A stretch of DNA of 64,000 bases from Tritrichomonas musculus (taxonomy: Eukaryota; Parabasalia; Tritrichomonadida; Tritrichomonadidae), in contig JAPFFF010000017.1 in the NCBI GenBank assembly GCA_039105265.1, positions 2,232,001-2,296,000 on the forward strand. Direction: 5' to 3'. This document shows, one piece after another, positions 7,993 through 17,926 of this stretch. How positions within the stretch are numbered: position 1 is the stretch's first letter; every line of letters starts with the position of its first letter. The position numbers and the translations under genes are program-made. The notes under the pieces were generated by a model. The model saw only the letters and a list, made by a program, of their open reading frames with translations, was not told the DNA's origin and searched no databases.

Positions 7993-10584
7993 TTACTCTT
8001 TGAATACAGCTAATGTTCTTTCATCAATGATACTTGTAATGATTCCAACAGTCATACGTTTTATTTTTGATGTTATTGCTGTCTCTCCTGAAAGAACTTT
8101 CAGCTTATTGTCTTCATTATCGATAAACACCTCATCACCGATTGAATAACATGATGAATCATTAACGCGAACCATATAATCACCATGGCTTGCAAATGTG
8201 ATACATTTATTTTTGTCATCGATTCTCACACATATACCGACATATTCTTTCCATGTTCCTGATGTCTTGACACTACAAATACAATCAGTTGTATCATCTG
8301 CTGTTGATGGTATCCATTCATCACCAACATGTTTGTAAACCTTACCTGTCATATACACTGGAGAACCTATAACGAAATCACTAACAGAGTTCATTGATGA
8401 TTCAATCGGTGAGTAATGTGTGATTGTATTTGAACCGTTTGATGTTATCTTACCAGAAACATGTAAATTTGAATCAATTGTTGTATTTCTTGCAGTACCA
8501 AACATGCTAAATGATTGAAATCTATGACCATCAACATATATAAATACTTCACCAGTATCAGCAGTTTTTGAAGACCTATACATAAAGACAGTATTATAAG
8601 TTTCATTATATCCAAATCTAAATAAAGCAAGTGTATTAGAATCAATAGAACTAAAGAAACTTGCAATATTACTTTCGGTACTATTAATCGTTAATGACCC
8701 ATCATTATTTTTTGATACATAACCCGACAAATCGACAGGTTCTGGAATTTCACTCTTCACTTGCTCAATAGCACGGGTCAATTCTGTTTTCAGTGCAAAG
8801 TTATCATTTACATATTTCACTGATGAAATCATATTATCGCTCACAGGTCGGCGGCGGATTAATGTGATAGATGCATCATATATATTGGTCAGTGTATCGT
8901 CCGAGGCTCTCAATGAAACAATACGTGTAGCTACACGAATATCTATTGATTCGCTTGACTCACTATTTACTGATTTGTATATGAGATTTGCACCCTTTCG
9001 TCCAGAATATTCGTATTCAGCTTCTTCATATGTTGATTCTTCAGCATTTCGTTTGAACTTTACGATTATATTTTTAGTTGTTAATACTCTTCTTATATAT
9101 TCATCTGGGATTGCACAACCACTATCATTCTGTGTACATTGAATTGTGATTTGTTCTGGACTTTCAACAGCAACATTTGTGGTTTTAATGAATGGTGATT
9201 CAATTTGAGCTCTAATGAAATTGTATGCTATTGGATTATTATTCCTATGTGCTGCAATATACGATACATATACAATTTGTCCATCATCATGACGCCATAT
9301 TATTCTATCAATGCGTTTGCCATTGCTATCATACCTGTCCAAGCAATCAAAAGTGTTAGTAGAACCATTTGGTTTAAATATTACATCAATATGCATAATA
9401 TCATCATCTTGATTATCTCCCCAATTAACATCAAATACCAAATGAACTCCGGCATTTGGTAGCTTAGGGGTAATATATGCACCGTCATATAAGTTTGCAG
9501 GATATTCAATATTCAATTCTGTTCCGTACAACGCAGTACTCAACGCAGATTCATTAACCAAATCAGTTGGAATTGTTGGAATTGTTGGAATATCTGTTTT
9601 CAATGCATACTTATCTAATTCATAAGCCAATTCATCCTCATCAACAAACTTCTCATCAGCTTGTGCGCTTGTATAATACGGTGTCAAATCAACAGGTTCA
9701 GGAATTTCACTCTTCAAAGCTAATTCATCATTTGTTTCTGCTAATGTTATTGTTATCGGAAGGTATTGATATTTATCATAAATTGCTCCACTAACTTCAT
9801 CCCACACTAATTCAAAATATTCACCTTCACTTTCAAATCCTTCAGCTTCATGTTGTTTAACGTTATATTCATCATCAGCATATAATTCATTTGTCTTGAA
9901 TCTGATATCAAAATGGAATATATTACTACTATTGTCTAATTTATAACCAACCAAATGTGTTCCTTCTTTGAACGGTAAAACGTGAGATGTATCCATTCCG
10001 TTTTCTTCATATTCTTCTGGTACTGGACCTATATTAGGAAACATATATGTCTTGATTTCAATTGTGTATTCAGTTGATACATTCAAATTATCTCTCGTGA
10101 TGTAATTCTTCAAATCATCTTTTGGAACATATCGTTCGGCACAATCATCCAAAGCCGATTGAAAACCTTCATTAACTGCTATACTTGTTAAACACATTGA
10201 TGCTTGAGCTGATAATGGTTTATCATCATCAGCCATCAATTTCTGAAACATTTCGTCGGGTAATAGTTCTTTTATGTTCAATTGTAACTCACTATTTTTG
10301 AGTACTTCCGGAATATCTGTCTTCATTGCATAATTCGTTATATCAATTGGTTCGGGTATATCAGTTGATAAAGCATAATTGTTGATAACATAATCACGCA
10401 ATCCGTTAACTGCTTCATTCAATTGTTCCTCAGTGATTCCATTTCCGTTTGGAATCCCTACGTTTCCGTTCGATGAATCGCCTTTGATAACATAATTATC
10501 GACATATCTTTTAATGTATTCGTTAATCAATCCGTCAATAGTATTTGTTTTTGTTATGTGTCCGCTCTGCTCAATCGTAAACAT
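7993..10584 (-). CDS. Fibre-like structural protein with repeated ALKTDIPE / PEPVDL linkers
   Basis: 863 residues. Short linkers of the type ALKTDIPE and PEPVDLSGYV recur at least five times between beta-rich stretches, a pattern familiar from phage and virus fibre proteins, where they separate trimeric modules. The C-terminal third contains a beta-rich unit (LHVSGKITSNGSN, IGDEVFID, MTVGIITSI) like shaft or receptor-facing domains. The same PEPVDLSGYALKSEL motif occurs in the 638-residue protein of element 3, so this is probably a shared Polinton spike or fibre family. The role is inferred from composition and repeats, not from a recognised domain. Its stop lies one base from that of the HNH gene. 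Confidence 0.6.
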   Translation of the reverse strand: MFTIEQSGHITKTNTIDGLINEYIKRYVDNYVIKGDSSNGNVGIPNGNGITEEQLNEAVNGLRDYVINNYALSTDIPEPIDITNYAMKTDIPEVLKNSELQLNIKELLPDEMFQKLMADDDKPLSAQASMCLTSIAVNEGFQSALDDCAERYVPKDDLKNYITRDNLNVSTEYTIEIKTYMFPNIGPVPEEYEENGMDTSHVLPFKEGTHLVGYKLDNSSNIFHFDIRFKTNELYADDEYNVKQHEAEGFESEGEYFELVWDEVSGAIYDKYQYLPITITLAETNDELALKSEIPEPVDLTPYYTSAQADEKFVDEDELAYELDKYALKTDIPTIPTIPTDLVNESALSTALYGTELNIEYPANLYDGAYITPKLPNAGVHLVFDVNWGDNQDDDIMHIDVIFKPNGSTNTFDCLDRYDSNGKRIDRIIWRHDDGQIVYVSYIAAHRNNNPIAYNFIRAQIESPFIKTTNVAVESPEQITIQCTQNDSGCAIPDEYIRRVLTTKNIIVKFKRNAEESTYEEAEYEYSGRKGANLIYKSVNSESSESIDIRVATRIVSLRASDDTLTNIYDASITLIRRRPVSDNMISSVKYVNDNFALKTELTRAIEQVKSEIPEPVDLSGYVSKNNDGSLTINSTESNIASFFSSIDSNTLALFRFGYNETYNTVFMYRSSKTADTGEVFIYVDGHRFQSFSMFGTARNTTIDSNLHVSGKITSNGSNTITHYSPIESSMNSVSDFVIGSPVYMTGKVYKHVGDEWIPSTADDTTDCICSVKTSGTWKEYVGICVRIDDKNKCITFASHGDYMVRVNDSSCYSIGDEVFIDNEDNKLKVLSGETAITSKIKRMTVGIITSIIDERTLAVFKE

Positions 10585-10606
10585 TCAATTTATTAGAAAC
10601 TAAACA

Positions 10607-12901
10607 ATGTCAAAACAAGATAAAAATAATTCATCTGATAGCTTTGAATTAGATTTAAGTAATATTGATGATGAAACTATATTTGATAGTGAGGTATCTA
10701 AACCTGATGATGATGAAGAACTAGAGGACCCGATAGATTATTTTAAGAACACGTTTCTCAGTACATACAAACTAGAACACCCCAATGATTTAATTAATTT
10801 GTTGTATCAAATACAAAACAATGAATATACAGGAAGAAGTGTGGGAAAGATTCGTGAAATGAAAGTCAAGTTTCGTCGATTTGTTTCATTGATAAACAAA
10901 ATCAATGCAGGTATTAAAAGCAAAGGTAATCAATTCCTTAGTTTAAGAGAGTACACAACAGATAAAAAAAGCCTTGATACAATTATCAATTACTTCAATA
11001 TTGTTGTCAACGATGATTTGAATTATAGCTCTGACGGTTTTCGTTCATCACCCATCAAACCACCGAGAAAGAGTCAAACACCACAAACCACCAAAGGAAG
11101 AAGAAAGAGAACAAGCATACATGAACCAACACTTGATACTAATAAACGAAGAACACCAAGAAGAAAACGCATAACTCCGAGTGATTCTGATGAAAATGAC
11201 TCGACAATACAATTGCCTAAAGACAGTGAAGATTCATTACTTAATATAACATTAAGCGAATCAGATTCTGAGTCATTAATATTGAAAAACGATGATTTAT
11301 CTGATTCTTTTATTGAACCATCAAAGGAACACAATAAAAATAATTTTTCAACTAATAAAATGGCAGACGACAACAACAATAATAACGGACCTCTTCAATC
11401 ATTATATGATGATGAATTAGATGATTGGCATGATGATGATGAAGCAGCAACCGAAGCATACAGATATACAAAAACACCTGCAAAACAACCATACAAATAT
11501 GATGATGATGATGAAGAAGCACAAGAAATTAAATCACCTTTTGCAAGGAAATACAAAGGATATGCAGAAGATAACAAAGCAACTGATGAAATACTTGATG
11601 AATTAATAAGAAATGCAAAGCAACCCTCAAAGAATACTCGCGGACGTCGTGATAAAAAAGATATGCCTCTTGTTAACTCAACATTAAAGGATTCATTTGA
11701 CAAGCTTGAAATACCTCGTGTTGGTGGTAATATATCCTATTACAGAGATAAATTTATTGATATGATTATTAACGGAAACTTCAGAATCAAATACATTCCG
11801 AATGCAGCTTGTCGTGATACAGCTATTGAATACTGTAAGAATTCAGTTGATAAAGACGGTAAACCAAGATATCGTTTATTACCAGAAAATGCCAAAGACC
11901 CGTTAGGAAACTCAATAACAGACTTGAACGGTGATAAAGTTGATGATGTTGTTTTAATTGATAGGAACGGTAATCCTTCAATCATTAACGGATACAAGCT
12001 TGTATTTGCTTCTCCTTACAAGAAAGTTTGGAAATCTGTTATTAAAACAAAACAAGAAAGAAAAGAAATGCCGTTCAATAAATGGATTCAATCATTATTT
12101 GATAAAGATATCAAGAAAATTGATTGGGATGCTGGTCAATACAAATTAACAAAGGGAAAAGAAATGCAAGAGCTAGAAAATTTTTACGGTCCTATGGGTC
12201 TGGGAAAAGCAAGAGTCAGCAAACGTATTACACCAAGTTCTTATTGGTCATCAATCTTTTCTAAAGTCTGGAAAGTGTATTGGAATGACGAACAATTCTT
12301 TGTATTATCTCCTTTGAAGAAACTCATCAATTACCTTGCTGTATCAAATATGTTATTTGCTTATCTCTTTGATGCTCCTTTCAAAGAACTAATTCAAGAC
12401 AATAAGTTCAATGGAAAGATATTAACATATGAACAATGGATATATTGGAAACAACAGAACAATAAAGAATATGTTTCAGTATTAGGAAAGAATGTTCAAT
12501 CATATGTTGAGAAGATTATTGATAAAGCTATTGATATCACATCAGGAGAATTAAAGGCTGAACCAAGTAATTGGGGTAAACAATTTACTGAATTAATGCA
12601 TTACATTGATTATGTTGTCTTTGGTGTTGGTTTCAATGTTGATGTAAGTAAGCAAGAAGGATATAACAGGTTGAAACGAAATGCAGAAGGAATTAAAGAA
12701 GCATCGCCAGAAGATATTAAGAACGTTAAAGATAATTTCATTAAACGAATCTCTGCAGCAATAGAAAGAGATATATATCCAAATTGTGGATACACAGCAT
12801 TCAAAGCACAACTTAAAGAAAGCAAATTGCAGAACAAAAATAAATATGATAATTTTGCTGTTAATCTTAAACCATTACATCAAAGAATGAATAATGAATA
12901 A
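10607..12901 (+). CDS. Large Polinton protein of unknown function (764 aa)
   Basis: The N-terminal half is low-complexity: acidic patches (DDDEELEDP), a basic patch (KGRRKRTS, RRTPRRKR), Ser/Asp runs and an Asn run. The C-terminal 400 residues look globular (FYRDK-like helices, RITPSSYWSSIFSKVWKVYW, LSPLKKLINYLAVSN). I do not recognise the family. The size and the position beside structural genes would suit a replication-linked or terminal-protein-like factor, or a scaffold; this is only a suggestion. The ATG at 10607 is divergent from the fibre gene at 22 bases, so the two share a very short promoter region. Confidence 0.7.
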   Translation: MSKQDKNNSSDSFELDLSNIDDETIFDSEVSKPDDDEELEDPIDYFKNTFLSTYKLEHPNDLINLLYQIQNNEYTGRSVGKIREMKVKFRRFVSLINKINAGIKSKGNQFLSLREYTTDKKSLDTIINYFNIVVNDDLNYSSDGFRSSPIKPPRKSQTPQTTKGRRKRTSIHEPTLDTNKRRTPRRKRITPSDSDENDSTIQLPKDSEDSLLNITLSESDSESLILKNDDLSDSFIEPSKEHNKNNFSTNKMADDNNNNNGPLQSLYDDELDDWHDDDEAATEAYRYTKTPAKQPYKYDDDDEEAQEIKSPFARKYKGYAEDNKATDEILDELIRNAKQPSKNTRGRRDKKDMPLVNSTLKDSFDKLEIPRVGGNISYYRDKFIDMIINGNFRIKYIPNAACRDTAIEYCKNSVDKDGKPRYRLLPENAKDPLGNSITDLNGDKVDDVVLIDRNGNPSIINGYKLVFASPYKKVWKSVIKTKQERKEMPFNKWIQSLFDKDIKKIDWDAGQYKLTKGKEMQELENFYGPMGLGKARVSKRITPSSYWSSIFSKVWKVYWNDEQFFVLSPLKKLINYLAVSNMLFAYLFDAPFKELIQDNKFNGKILTYEQWIYWKQQNNKEYVSVLGKNVQSYVEKIIDKAIDITSGELKAEPSNWGKQFTELMHYIDYVVFGVGFNVDVSKQEGYNRLKRNAEGIKEASPEDIKNVKDNFIKRISAAIERDIYPNCGYTAFKAQLKESKLQNKNKYDNFAVNLKPLHQRMNNE

Positions 12902-14020
12902 TTAATTTAAATCAAAACCTCCATTATTGTTATTATTATTATTATTATTTTTGTCATTTGGGTCTGAAACGATTCTAAAACTATAACGTTTTGTTGATTG
13001 TGGTTGTTGCTTCTGGTCTTGCTGATTATCAAGTGAAGTTGACAAGTCTTCAAAAGTATCATTATTTATGTTTTGTTGTCGTTCAGAATAATTTGATGTC
13101 TTATTAGGATTTGGTGTTTCAAAATAAAAGCCTTGTGATTGATTTTGATTTCTTACATGCCAATCGTCTTCAATTTCCATAGGTTCATAGCTTGTTGGAT
13201 AATTTGGTTTTGTACTTATGGCTGATGCTGAAAAATGAACTTTGTTATCATTTTCTTTTGATTTATGCTTTCTTGGTGGATTGGGAGTTAATGATTTAAT
13301 ATTTTCTGTTGTTTCATTTGCTGTTGTTTCGTTATCGGGTTTTATATTTGGTTTGAATATAGGATATTCAGTGAATATAGTATCATTTCGAAAACCTAAA
13401 TGTGCAGGTTTCTTCGGTTTATAATTCGTATTTTGATTTAAATCGTTCATTGTTTGTATTCTAATATCATTGGTGTCAGAACCTGGTTCTGTGTTATCAT
13501 AGAAATCAATTATCGGTATTAAGTTTGGATTATCATAAACGGTGAATGATATATATGTTTTATTTGCATTAGGATTATAACCTGTATCAGCTGCAGTAAT
13601 TATATTATTAAATGCATTCATGAATACCTCATAAGTAAAAGCGAAATTTACTCTATTAAAATAAGCTTCACCATCATATTCTACATAATAATTTGTTATA
13701 TCTTTAGGTGTGTTATCATTTAATAATACAAATACAGGTTCTTGAAATCCTGGTAGTATCTTTCGTATAAATATGTATGACGGACTATAAATTCCATCAC
13801 CAATTAAATATAACATCCATGCAGGTCTAGTCGTTAATGTTGTACCTTTATAAATACTTTGAACTTGCCTCGGAAATGTAAAAGTTGATGGAAAAATATA
13901 AATTGACCTTGATTCAGTAGTCGTAATCATAGCAAATGCAATCGGTGCTACACCATTAATTTTATAATTACTCATATCAGCCAATTGATTCGGATTTAAA
14001 TAAAATACATGAGAATCCAT
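12902..14020 (-). CDS. Unknown Polinton protein with globular N-terminus and Asn-rich tail
   Basis: 372 residues. The first 200 look like a beta-rich globular domain (SIYIFPSTFTFPRQV, PAWMLYLIGDGIYSPSYIFIRK, PVFVLLND). The remainder is low-complexity, rich in Asn, Pro and Gln, and ends in an Asn run coded by a TTATTA microsatellite at about 12923-12949. Its stop directly abuts the stop of the convergent 764-residue gene. The beta-rich domain beside the integrase and MCP could be a minor virion component, but no motif decides this. Confidence 0.65.
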   Translation of the reverse strand: MDSHVFYLNPNQLADMSNYKINGVAPIAFAMITTTESRSIYIFPSTFTFPRQVQSIYKGTTLTTRPAWMLYLIGDGIYSPSYIFIRKILPGFQEPVFVLLNDNTPKDITNYYVEYDGEAYFNRVNFAFTYEVFMNAFNNIITAADTGYNPNANKTYISFTVYDNPNLIPIIDFYDNTEPGSDTNDIRIQTMNDLNQNTNYKPKKPAHLGFRNDTIFTEYPIFKPNIKPDNETTANETTENIKSLTPNPPRKHKSKENDNKVHFSASAISTKPNYPTSYEPMEIEDDWHVRNQNQSQGFYFETPNPNKTSNYSERQQNINNDTFEDLSTSLDNQQDQKQQPQSTKRYSFRIVSDPNDKNNNNNNNNNGGFDLN

Positions 14021-14032
14021 TTTGAATAGTCA

Positions 14033-14383
14033 TTAATAAATCAAAAGACAACTGAATATAAATGATTCAGGTTCAATAACGTTTCCTTTCATGTCTGTGA
14101 ACCATAAATGATATTCTTTTTTTGTGTTGTTCAGACACTCATATTTTCTGTATTTGGTTTGTCGTCTGTTAGCAAGCATAATGAAATGGTCGCAGAAAGG
14201 CATGAATTCAACTATATCTGAATGAACCATCAAATCACCGACAATATGTTGATTGACAACAGCCCCGCAATACTGAACAACAATATACTTCTTGTTGCGA
14301 CTATAAACGAAATCATCAGGAAGATTAAAATCTTTTGATTGTGTGTGATAGTATCGTTTTGTGATTGGTTGTTTAGCTTTCAT
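14033..14383 (-). CDS. Small beta-rich protein, possible minor capsid component
   Basis: 116 residues, overlapping the start of the integrase gene by 11 bases, as in a compact co-transcribed unit. The C-terminal half (EYHLWFTDMKGNVIEPESFIFSCLLIY) resembles the ending of the element 2 protein at 30224-31285 (FWIELY then SFSIEMIFF and LY) and the closing strands of small jelly-roll virion proteins. The similarity is weak and judged by eye. The alternative is an unrelated accessory protein. Confidence 0.5.
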   Translation of the reverse strand: MKAKQPITKRYYHTQSKDFNLPDDFVYSRNKKYIVVQYCGAVVNQHIVGDLMVHSDIVEFMPFCDHFIMLANRRQTKYRKYECLNNTKKEYHLWFTDMKGNVIEPESFIFSCLLIY

Positions 14384-15449
14384 TTTGCGTTTTATAAGTC
14401 AAAAAGAATATTTTATAATCATCATTCAAAGCATCTATTGATGAACAAACATATTTTGTGTACATGATTGGAACTGTTATTATTGTTTTGTTCTTCAGTG
14501 TTTTGTTAGTTTGACGCAAAGGATTTAATAGTTTACATTTAACGTTTCCTGATTCATAACAAATGAATTCAGCAAGTTCATTGAACACTCTTCTTCGCTT
14601 TTCATGTTTCTTTTCTGTTTTTCCGTAATCGGTGTGAATGAGTATTATATTTTTGGGTTTATATGACAGAAGACCTTTAAATCGTTGTTTTTGTTGAATC
14701 TCTTTCAATTGCATTGATTTGGCTCTTATGTATTGCCATTCAAGGTCGCGGTCATCTTGCATCTGTTGAGGTGTTAGATAAATGTATTTTGATTGTCGTT
14801 TGTCAAGGTATTCATCAGTTTCTTCGTCAAATGACGTGTATAAAGGATTCAATAAGCGAAGAGATGAATGAGGAGTGTTATTGTACCATTCAACCGTTTG
14901 TTGTATCAATACATTGTTTGTCATTCGTTGTTGTGATTCACCGAAAGCATTTCGTAATGTTCTGATTACGGCATCAACACATTTATGTGCATTCGTGAAA
15001 GGTGAATCATCAATGATTAACTTTATTTTGTTTGGTGCTTTGACTTTAATTGACGGTTTGTTTGTTTGATATAGCTCTTCACCGTTGCAATAGTCTTTGA
15101 ATGTATTTGATATAAAAGCCTTTTCACCATCACATTTAATTGTTTCAATTCTGATATTCCTTTTATTGACTAGTTTATCAATTACTTTGATTACATAAAA
15201 CACAGATTTGTAATCAATTGGTTCAACAATTAAGTATTTGGTGTTTACATTGATAAGAACAAGATAAGCTTTGTTTAACGCAAACATTATATCCATTTCC
15301 CAACAATGAGGCTCAAATGAGAAGTCAGGTTTTGATAGTTTCTTTACTGTTTTCAATTGGTAATCCTTAATATAGGGCTCAGTTTTAATGTTTGTGTCTT
15401 TGATGTACTTGTATTTAGATTTGAAAGGATAGTTGATTGATTCATTCAT
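14373..15449 (-). CDS. Polinton integrase (rve/DDE family)
   Basis: 358 residues, inserting the element into host DNA. The RNase-H-like core runs from about residue 45 to 190: Asp53 in WEMDIMF, Asp107 in IKCDGEKAF, and a conserved helix VIRTLRNAFG followed by WYNNTPHSSL, which is typical of retroviral and Polinton integrases. By eye the third catalytic position falls at Asp147/148 (IIDDSPFTN), where the element 2 enzyme has Glu149 (TTEDNNHN); this would make it D-D-D. No N-terminal HHCC zinc finger is visible. It lies between the MCP gene and the small gene at 14033. Confidence 0.88.
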   Translation of the reverse strand: MNESINYPFKSKYKYIKDTNIKTEPYIKDYQLKTVKKLSKPDFSFEPHCWEMDIMFALNKAYLVLINVNTKYLIVEPIDYKSVFYVIKVIDKLVNKRNIRIETIKCDGEKAFISNTFKDYCNGEELYQTNKPSIKVKAPNKIKLIIDDSPFTNAHKCVDAVIRTLRNAFGESQQRMTNNVLIQQTVEWYNNTPHSSLRLLNPLYTSFDEETDEYLDKRQSKYIYLTPQQMQDDRDLEWQYIRAKSMQLKEIQQKQRFKGLLSYKPKNIILIHTDYGKTEKKHEKRRRVFNELAEFICYESGNVKCKLLNPLRQTNKTLKNKTIITVPIMYTKYVCSSIDALNDDYKIFFLTYKTQNES

Positions 15450-15507
15450 TTGAATCGCAAAAATAAAGATATTATTTATTGACGATTATTTAATGAAATC
15501 AATTCAT

Positions 15508-17586
15508 TTATTCATTTGCTTGGCTTCCTTTTGGTGTTTCATCATCAACATATTCCAATCCTTCCAAAGAAAGTTTGAAATATGTATCCCTAGTTATCCA
15601 TAATTGAGTTGGTGGTGGTCTGGTGATGGTTCCATCTGGCTCAACAACATTGTAATATGTATCATCAGCTCCTGTATAGATAGGCATTCCATTGACTTGT
15701 ATCTGAACGTTTCCAAAACCTCCATCAAGTCCGTCATAACAATATCCTGCACTTGCTCGTTCTGTTTGAATGTTGAATACAAATGATGTTGCATCACTAA
15801 TTGTATTCTTGTATCTCTTTCCGTTCGCGTCATTCTTTGGCATTGTCATTGAGTCTTCAAATTCCTTTGTGCATGAAAGAGTGATTGCGTCTAAATCACC
15901 AGCCGTTAATTGATTTTCAAAGAATCGTGCACCAATAGTTGAAACGTTTTCGTCTGGAAAGTTCTTGCCACCGATATTTAAGAAACAATTTTGATAAACT
16001 GGATTTTCAAAGACTGTTAAATCATTATGATGCTTTGGAAACATGATTGATAAATTAGTTGCATTGATTAATGGAATATTCAATGTTGACTTGATTCCGT
16101 TAGCTGCTGGAGCTATTGGGAAAGCATGATAATCAACTTTTTGTGAAGGAATGATTAAACCTTGTCTTAAAATGTCTTCAATTCCTTGTCTTGTAGCTTC
16201 ACAAACTCCAAAGCCTTGCATATTAGATTTACAAGCTGTGATGGTCATTCGATTAACTGTTAATGTTGCTGTTTGAGCAGAATAAGTTTCTTTCAATAAT
16301 TGAGCTCTTGCATCATGATATTCATTAACAACTCTGAGAGCTGATTTAGCAACTGTTTTCTCAATTTGCCAAACATAATACTTTCCATCGTTGTGTGTCA
16401 ATGGTGGTTTTGTGTAATCTGGATTTGCTAAACAAATTTCTTCATCAGTTGCTGTTGGTTTGAGGTCTAATTTTGCGAACTCTTCTGCTGTATAACTGAA
16501 ATACATTGAAAGGTCTGTTGCAATATCATCATAAGTATATGAACCATCGCTTCCAAAGTTATATTGTTCACCAATTCTATAAGTGAGTTTATATTTGATT
16601 GGTGCAGGTGTTGGTTCAGGTGATGGTGATGGTTCTGGTTTATCTTCTTCTTCTGGTGATGGGTCAGGTGTTGGTGATGGTGATGGTGGTACAGGTGTTG
16701 GTGTTGGTGATGGGTCTGGTGACGGAGTTCCTGGACCTGGAATCACTGCTTGATTACCGATTTGTGTGAATTGATGACGAAGATGACCACGGGCTTTGAT
16801 TTCCTTTAATCTATCGAGTTCATCCATCGATATTGAATCATTATCTTCAAGAAATACTTTCGCTTCTGCAACTGTGAAAGGGTCTAATACTGCCCAAACA
16901 AGACCAGCTGGACTAACTTGAAAACGAATTGATAAATCACCAATGATTCCGTTAGGGAATAAATCAAATGCCTGTAAAGCAAGCAAATCATCAAAAGGAA
17001 CATTCAAATCAAATTCGACTTCACTTCTTCCTGTGTTCTTAAATGAATTCAAGTTGACATAAGCTCCTGCATGTGTCTGTGAATAGTTGCTAATGTTTTC
17101 CCACAATGAATGAACGAATCTACGGCGTTTCTTCTCGGCTTCTGGTTTAACTGATGAATACAAGAAGCCTTCACGAATGCATTCATTCTGTTGGTATCCG
17201 ACATTGACATTATTATGAAGAATCTCTAACCTGTCAAACAACTGATTTGAAGATTTGAAACCAACAAACAGCTTGTACAAGTTGTTGGGGTCATCAATGG
17301 CGTTTAATTTACTCATATCTGTATTCAATGATAAATCTAATTTAACGTGAAATGTTAAGAAACCTTTATCAATATCACTTACGAAATGGTCAGGATGTGT
17401 TAAACTGATTTGCGAATATTGACCAGCTGTAAACGGAGCTGGTTGGTCATGACAGTCAACTGTTCTGAATGAAAATGAACGTGTACCGTCATTGACATTA
17501 ATCATGTTTCTCATCTCTTCAAATGCATGAAGAACGTTTCCTGTTTCAGTGCGAAGGTTATGAGCTCTTTCGTTTCGGTATAACAT
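15508..17586 (-). CDS. mcp: Major capsid protein (double jelly-roll type) with Pro-rich inserted domain
   Basis: 692 residues. The C-terminal part aligns by eye with the element 2 MCP: LSIMFPKHHND then FENP--QNCFLNIGG here, against FCLFPEKHTHH then FKNPQFKLFQLNCGG there. The N-terminal part (FRTVDCHDQPAPFTAGQYSQ, then FDRLEILHNNVNVGYQQN) also follows it. Residues 282-329 are an unusual Pro/Ser/Thr run (PSPDPSPTPTPVPPSPSP), followed by about 100 residues (YKLTYRIGEQYNFGSDGS onward) with no counterpart in the 532-residue element 2 MCP. This looks like a domain carried on a flexible linker. The ATG at 17586 has the ATCATAAATG context. Confidence 0.85.
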   Translation of the reverse strand: MLYRNERAHNLRTETGNVLHAFEEMRNMINVNDGTRSFSFRTVDCHDQPAPFTAGQYSQISLTHPDHFVSDIDKGFLTFHVKLDLSLNTDMSKLNAIDDPNNLYKLFVGFKSSNQLFDRLEILHNNVNVGYQQNECIREGFLYSSVKPEAEKKRRRFVHSLWENISNYSQTHAGAYVNLNSFKNTGRSEVEFDLNVPFDDLLALQAFDLFPNGIIGDLSIRFQVSPAGLVWAVLDPFTVAEAKVFLEDNDSISMDELDRLKEIKARGHLRHQFTQIGNQAVIPGPGTPSPDPSPTPTPVPPSPSPTPDPSPEEEDKPEPSPSPEPTPAPIKYKLTYRIGEQYNFGSDGSYTYDDIATDLSMYFSYTAEEFAKLDLKPTATDEEICLANPDYTKPPLTHNDGKYYVWQIEKTVAKSALRVVNEYHDARAQLLKETYSAQTATLTVNRMTITACKSNMQGFGVCEATRQGIEDILRQGLIIPSQKVDYHAFPIAPAANGIKSTLNIPLINATNLSIMFPKHHNDLTVFENPVYQNCFLNIGGKNFPDENVSTIGARFFENQLTAGDLDAITLSCTKEFEDSMTMPKNDANGKRYKNTISDATSFVFNIQTERASAGYCYDGLDGGFGNVQIQVNGMPIYTGADDTYYNVVEPDGTITRPPPTQLWITRDTYFKLSLEGLEYVDDETPKGSQANE

Positions 17587-17635
17587 TTATGATTGAATAA
17601 AAAGGAAATAAATCACTTTTATCATTAATTAAATT

Positions 17636-17890
17636 ATGGGCGTAGGTATATTCAACAAAATCAAGAACGCATTTAAATCAATTGGCGGTAAAGTTAAATC
17701 ATTTGCTCAGAAAGCAGTTAAAGCAATTCCAAAAGTTGTTGATGTTGGAAAGCAAATCATGGACAGAGTTAAACCGATTACACAATTCATTCCTGGTGTT
17801 GGTCAGGTTGTTGACGCAATTGATACAGGTTTAAATGTTGCTGACAGAGTTGGGAGATTTGGTAAATCAATATTGAATGAAGTTAAATGA
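17636..17890 (+). CDS. Small basic amphipathic virion-type protein (84 aa)
   Basis: Lysine-rich N-terminus (GIFNKIKNAFKSIGGKVKSFAQKAVKAIPK), then a hydrophobic Gly/Val/Ile segment (ITQFIPGVGQVVDAIDTGLNVADRVGRFG). This is the composition of small virion proteins that bind DNA or disturb membranes, such as adenovirus core and cement proteins, but no direct homology is claimed. It lies head to head with the MCP gene at 49 bases, so the two probably share a promoter region; the ATG is preceded by TCATTAATTAAATT, which matches a TCA-pyrimidine initiator. Confidence 0.65.
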   Translation: MGVGIFNKIKNAFKSIGGKVKSFAQKAVKAIPKVVDVGKQIMDRVKPITQFIPGVGQVVDAIDTGLNVADRVGRFGKSILNEVK

Positions 17891-17926
17891 AAAACAATGA
17901 ATTATAATGATTTAATATAATTATAA

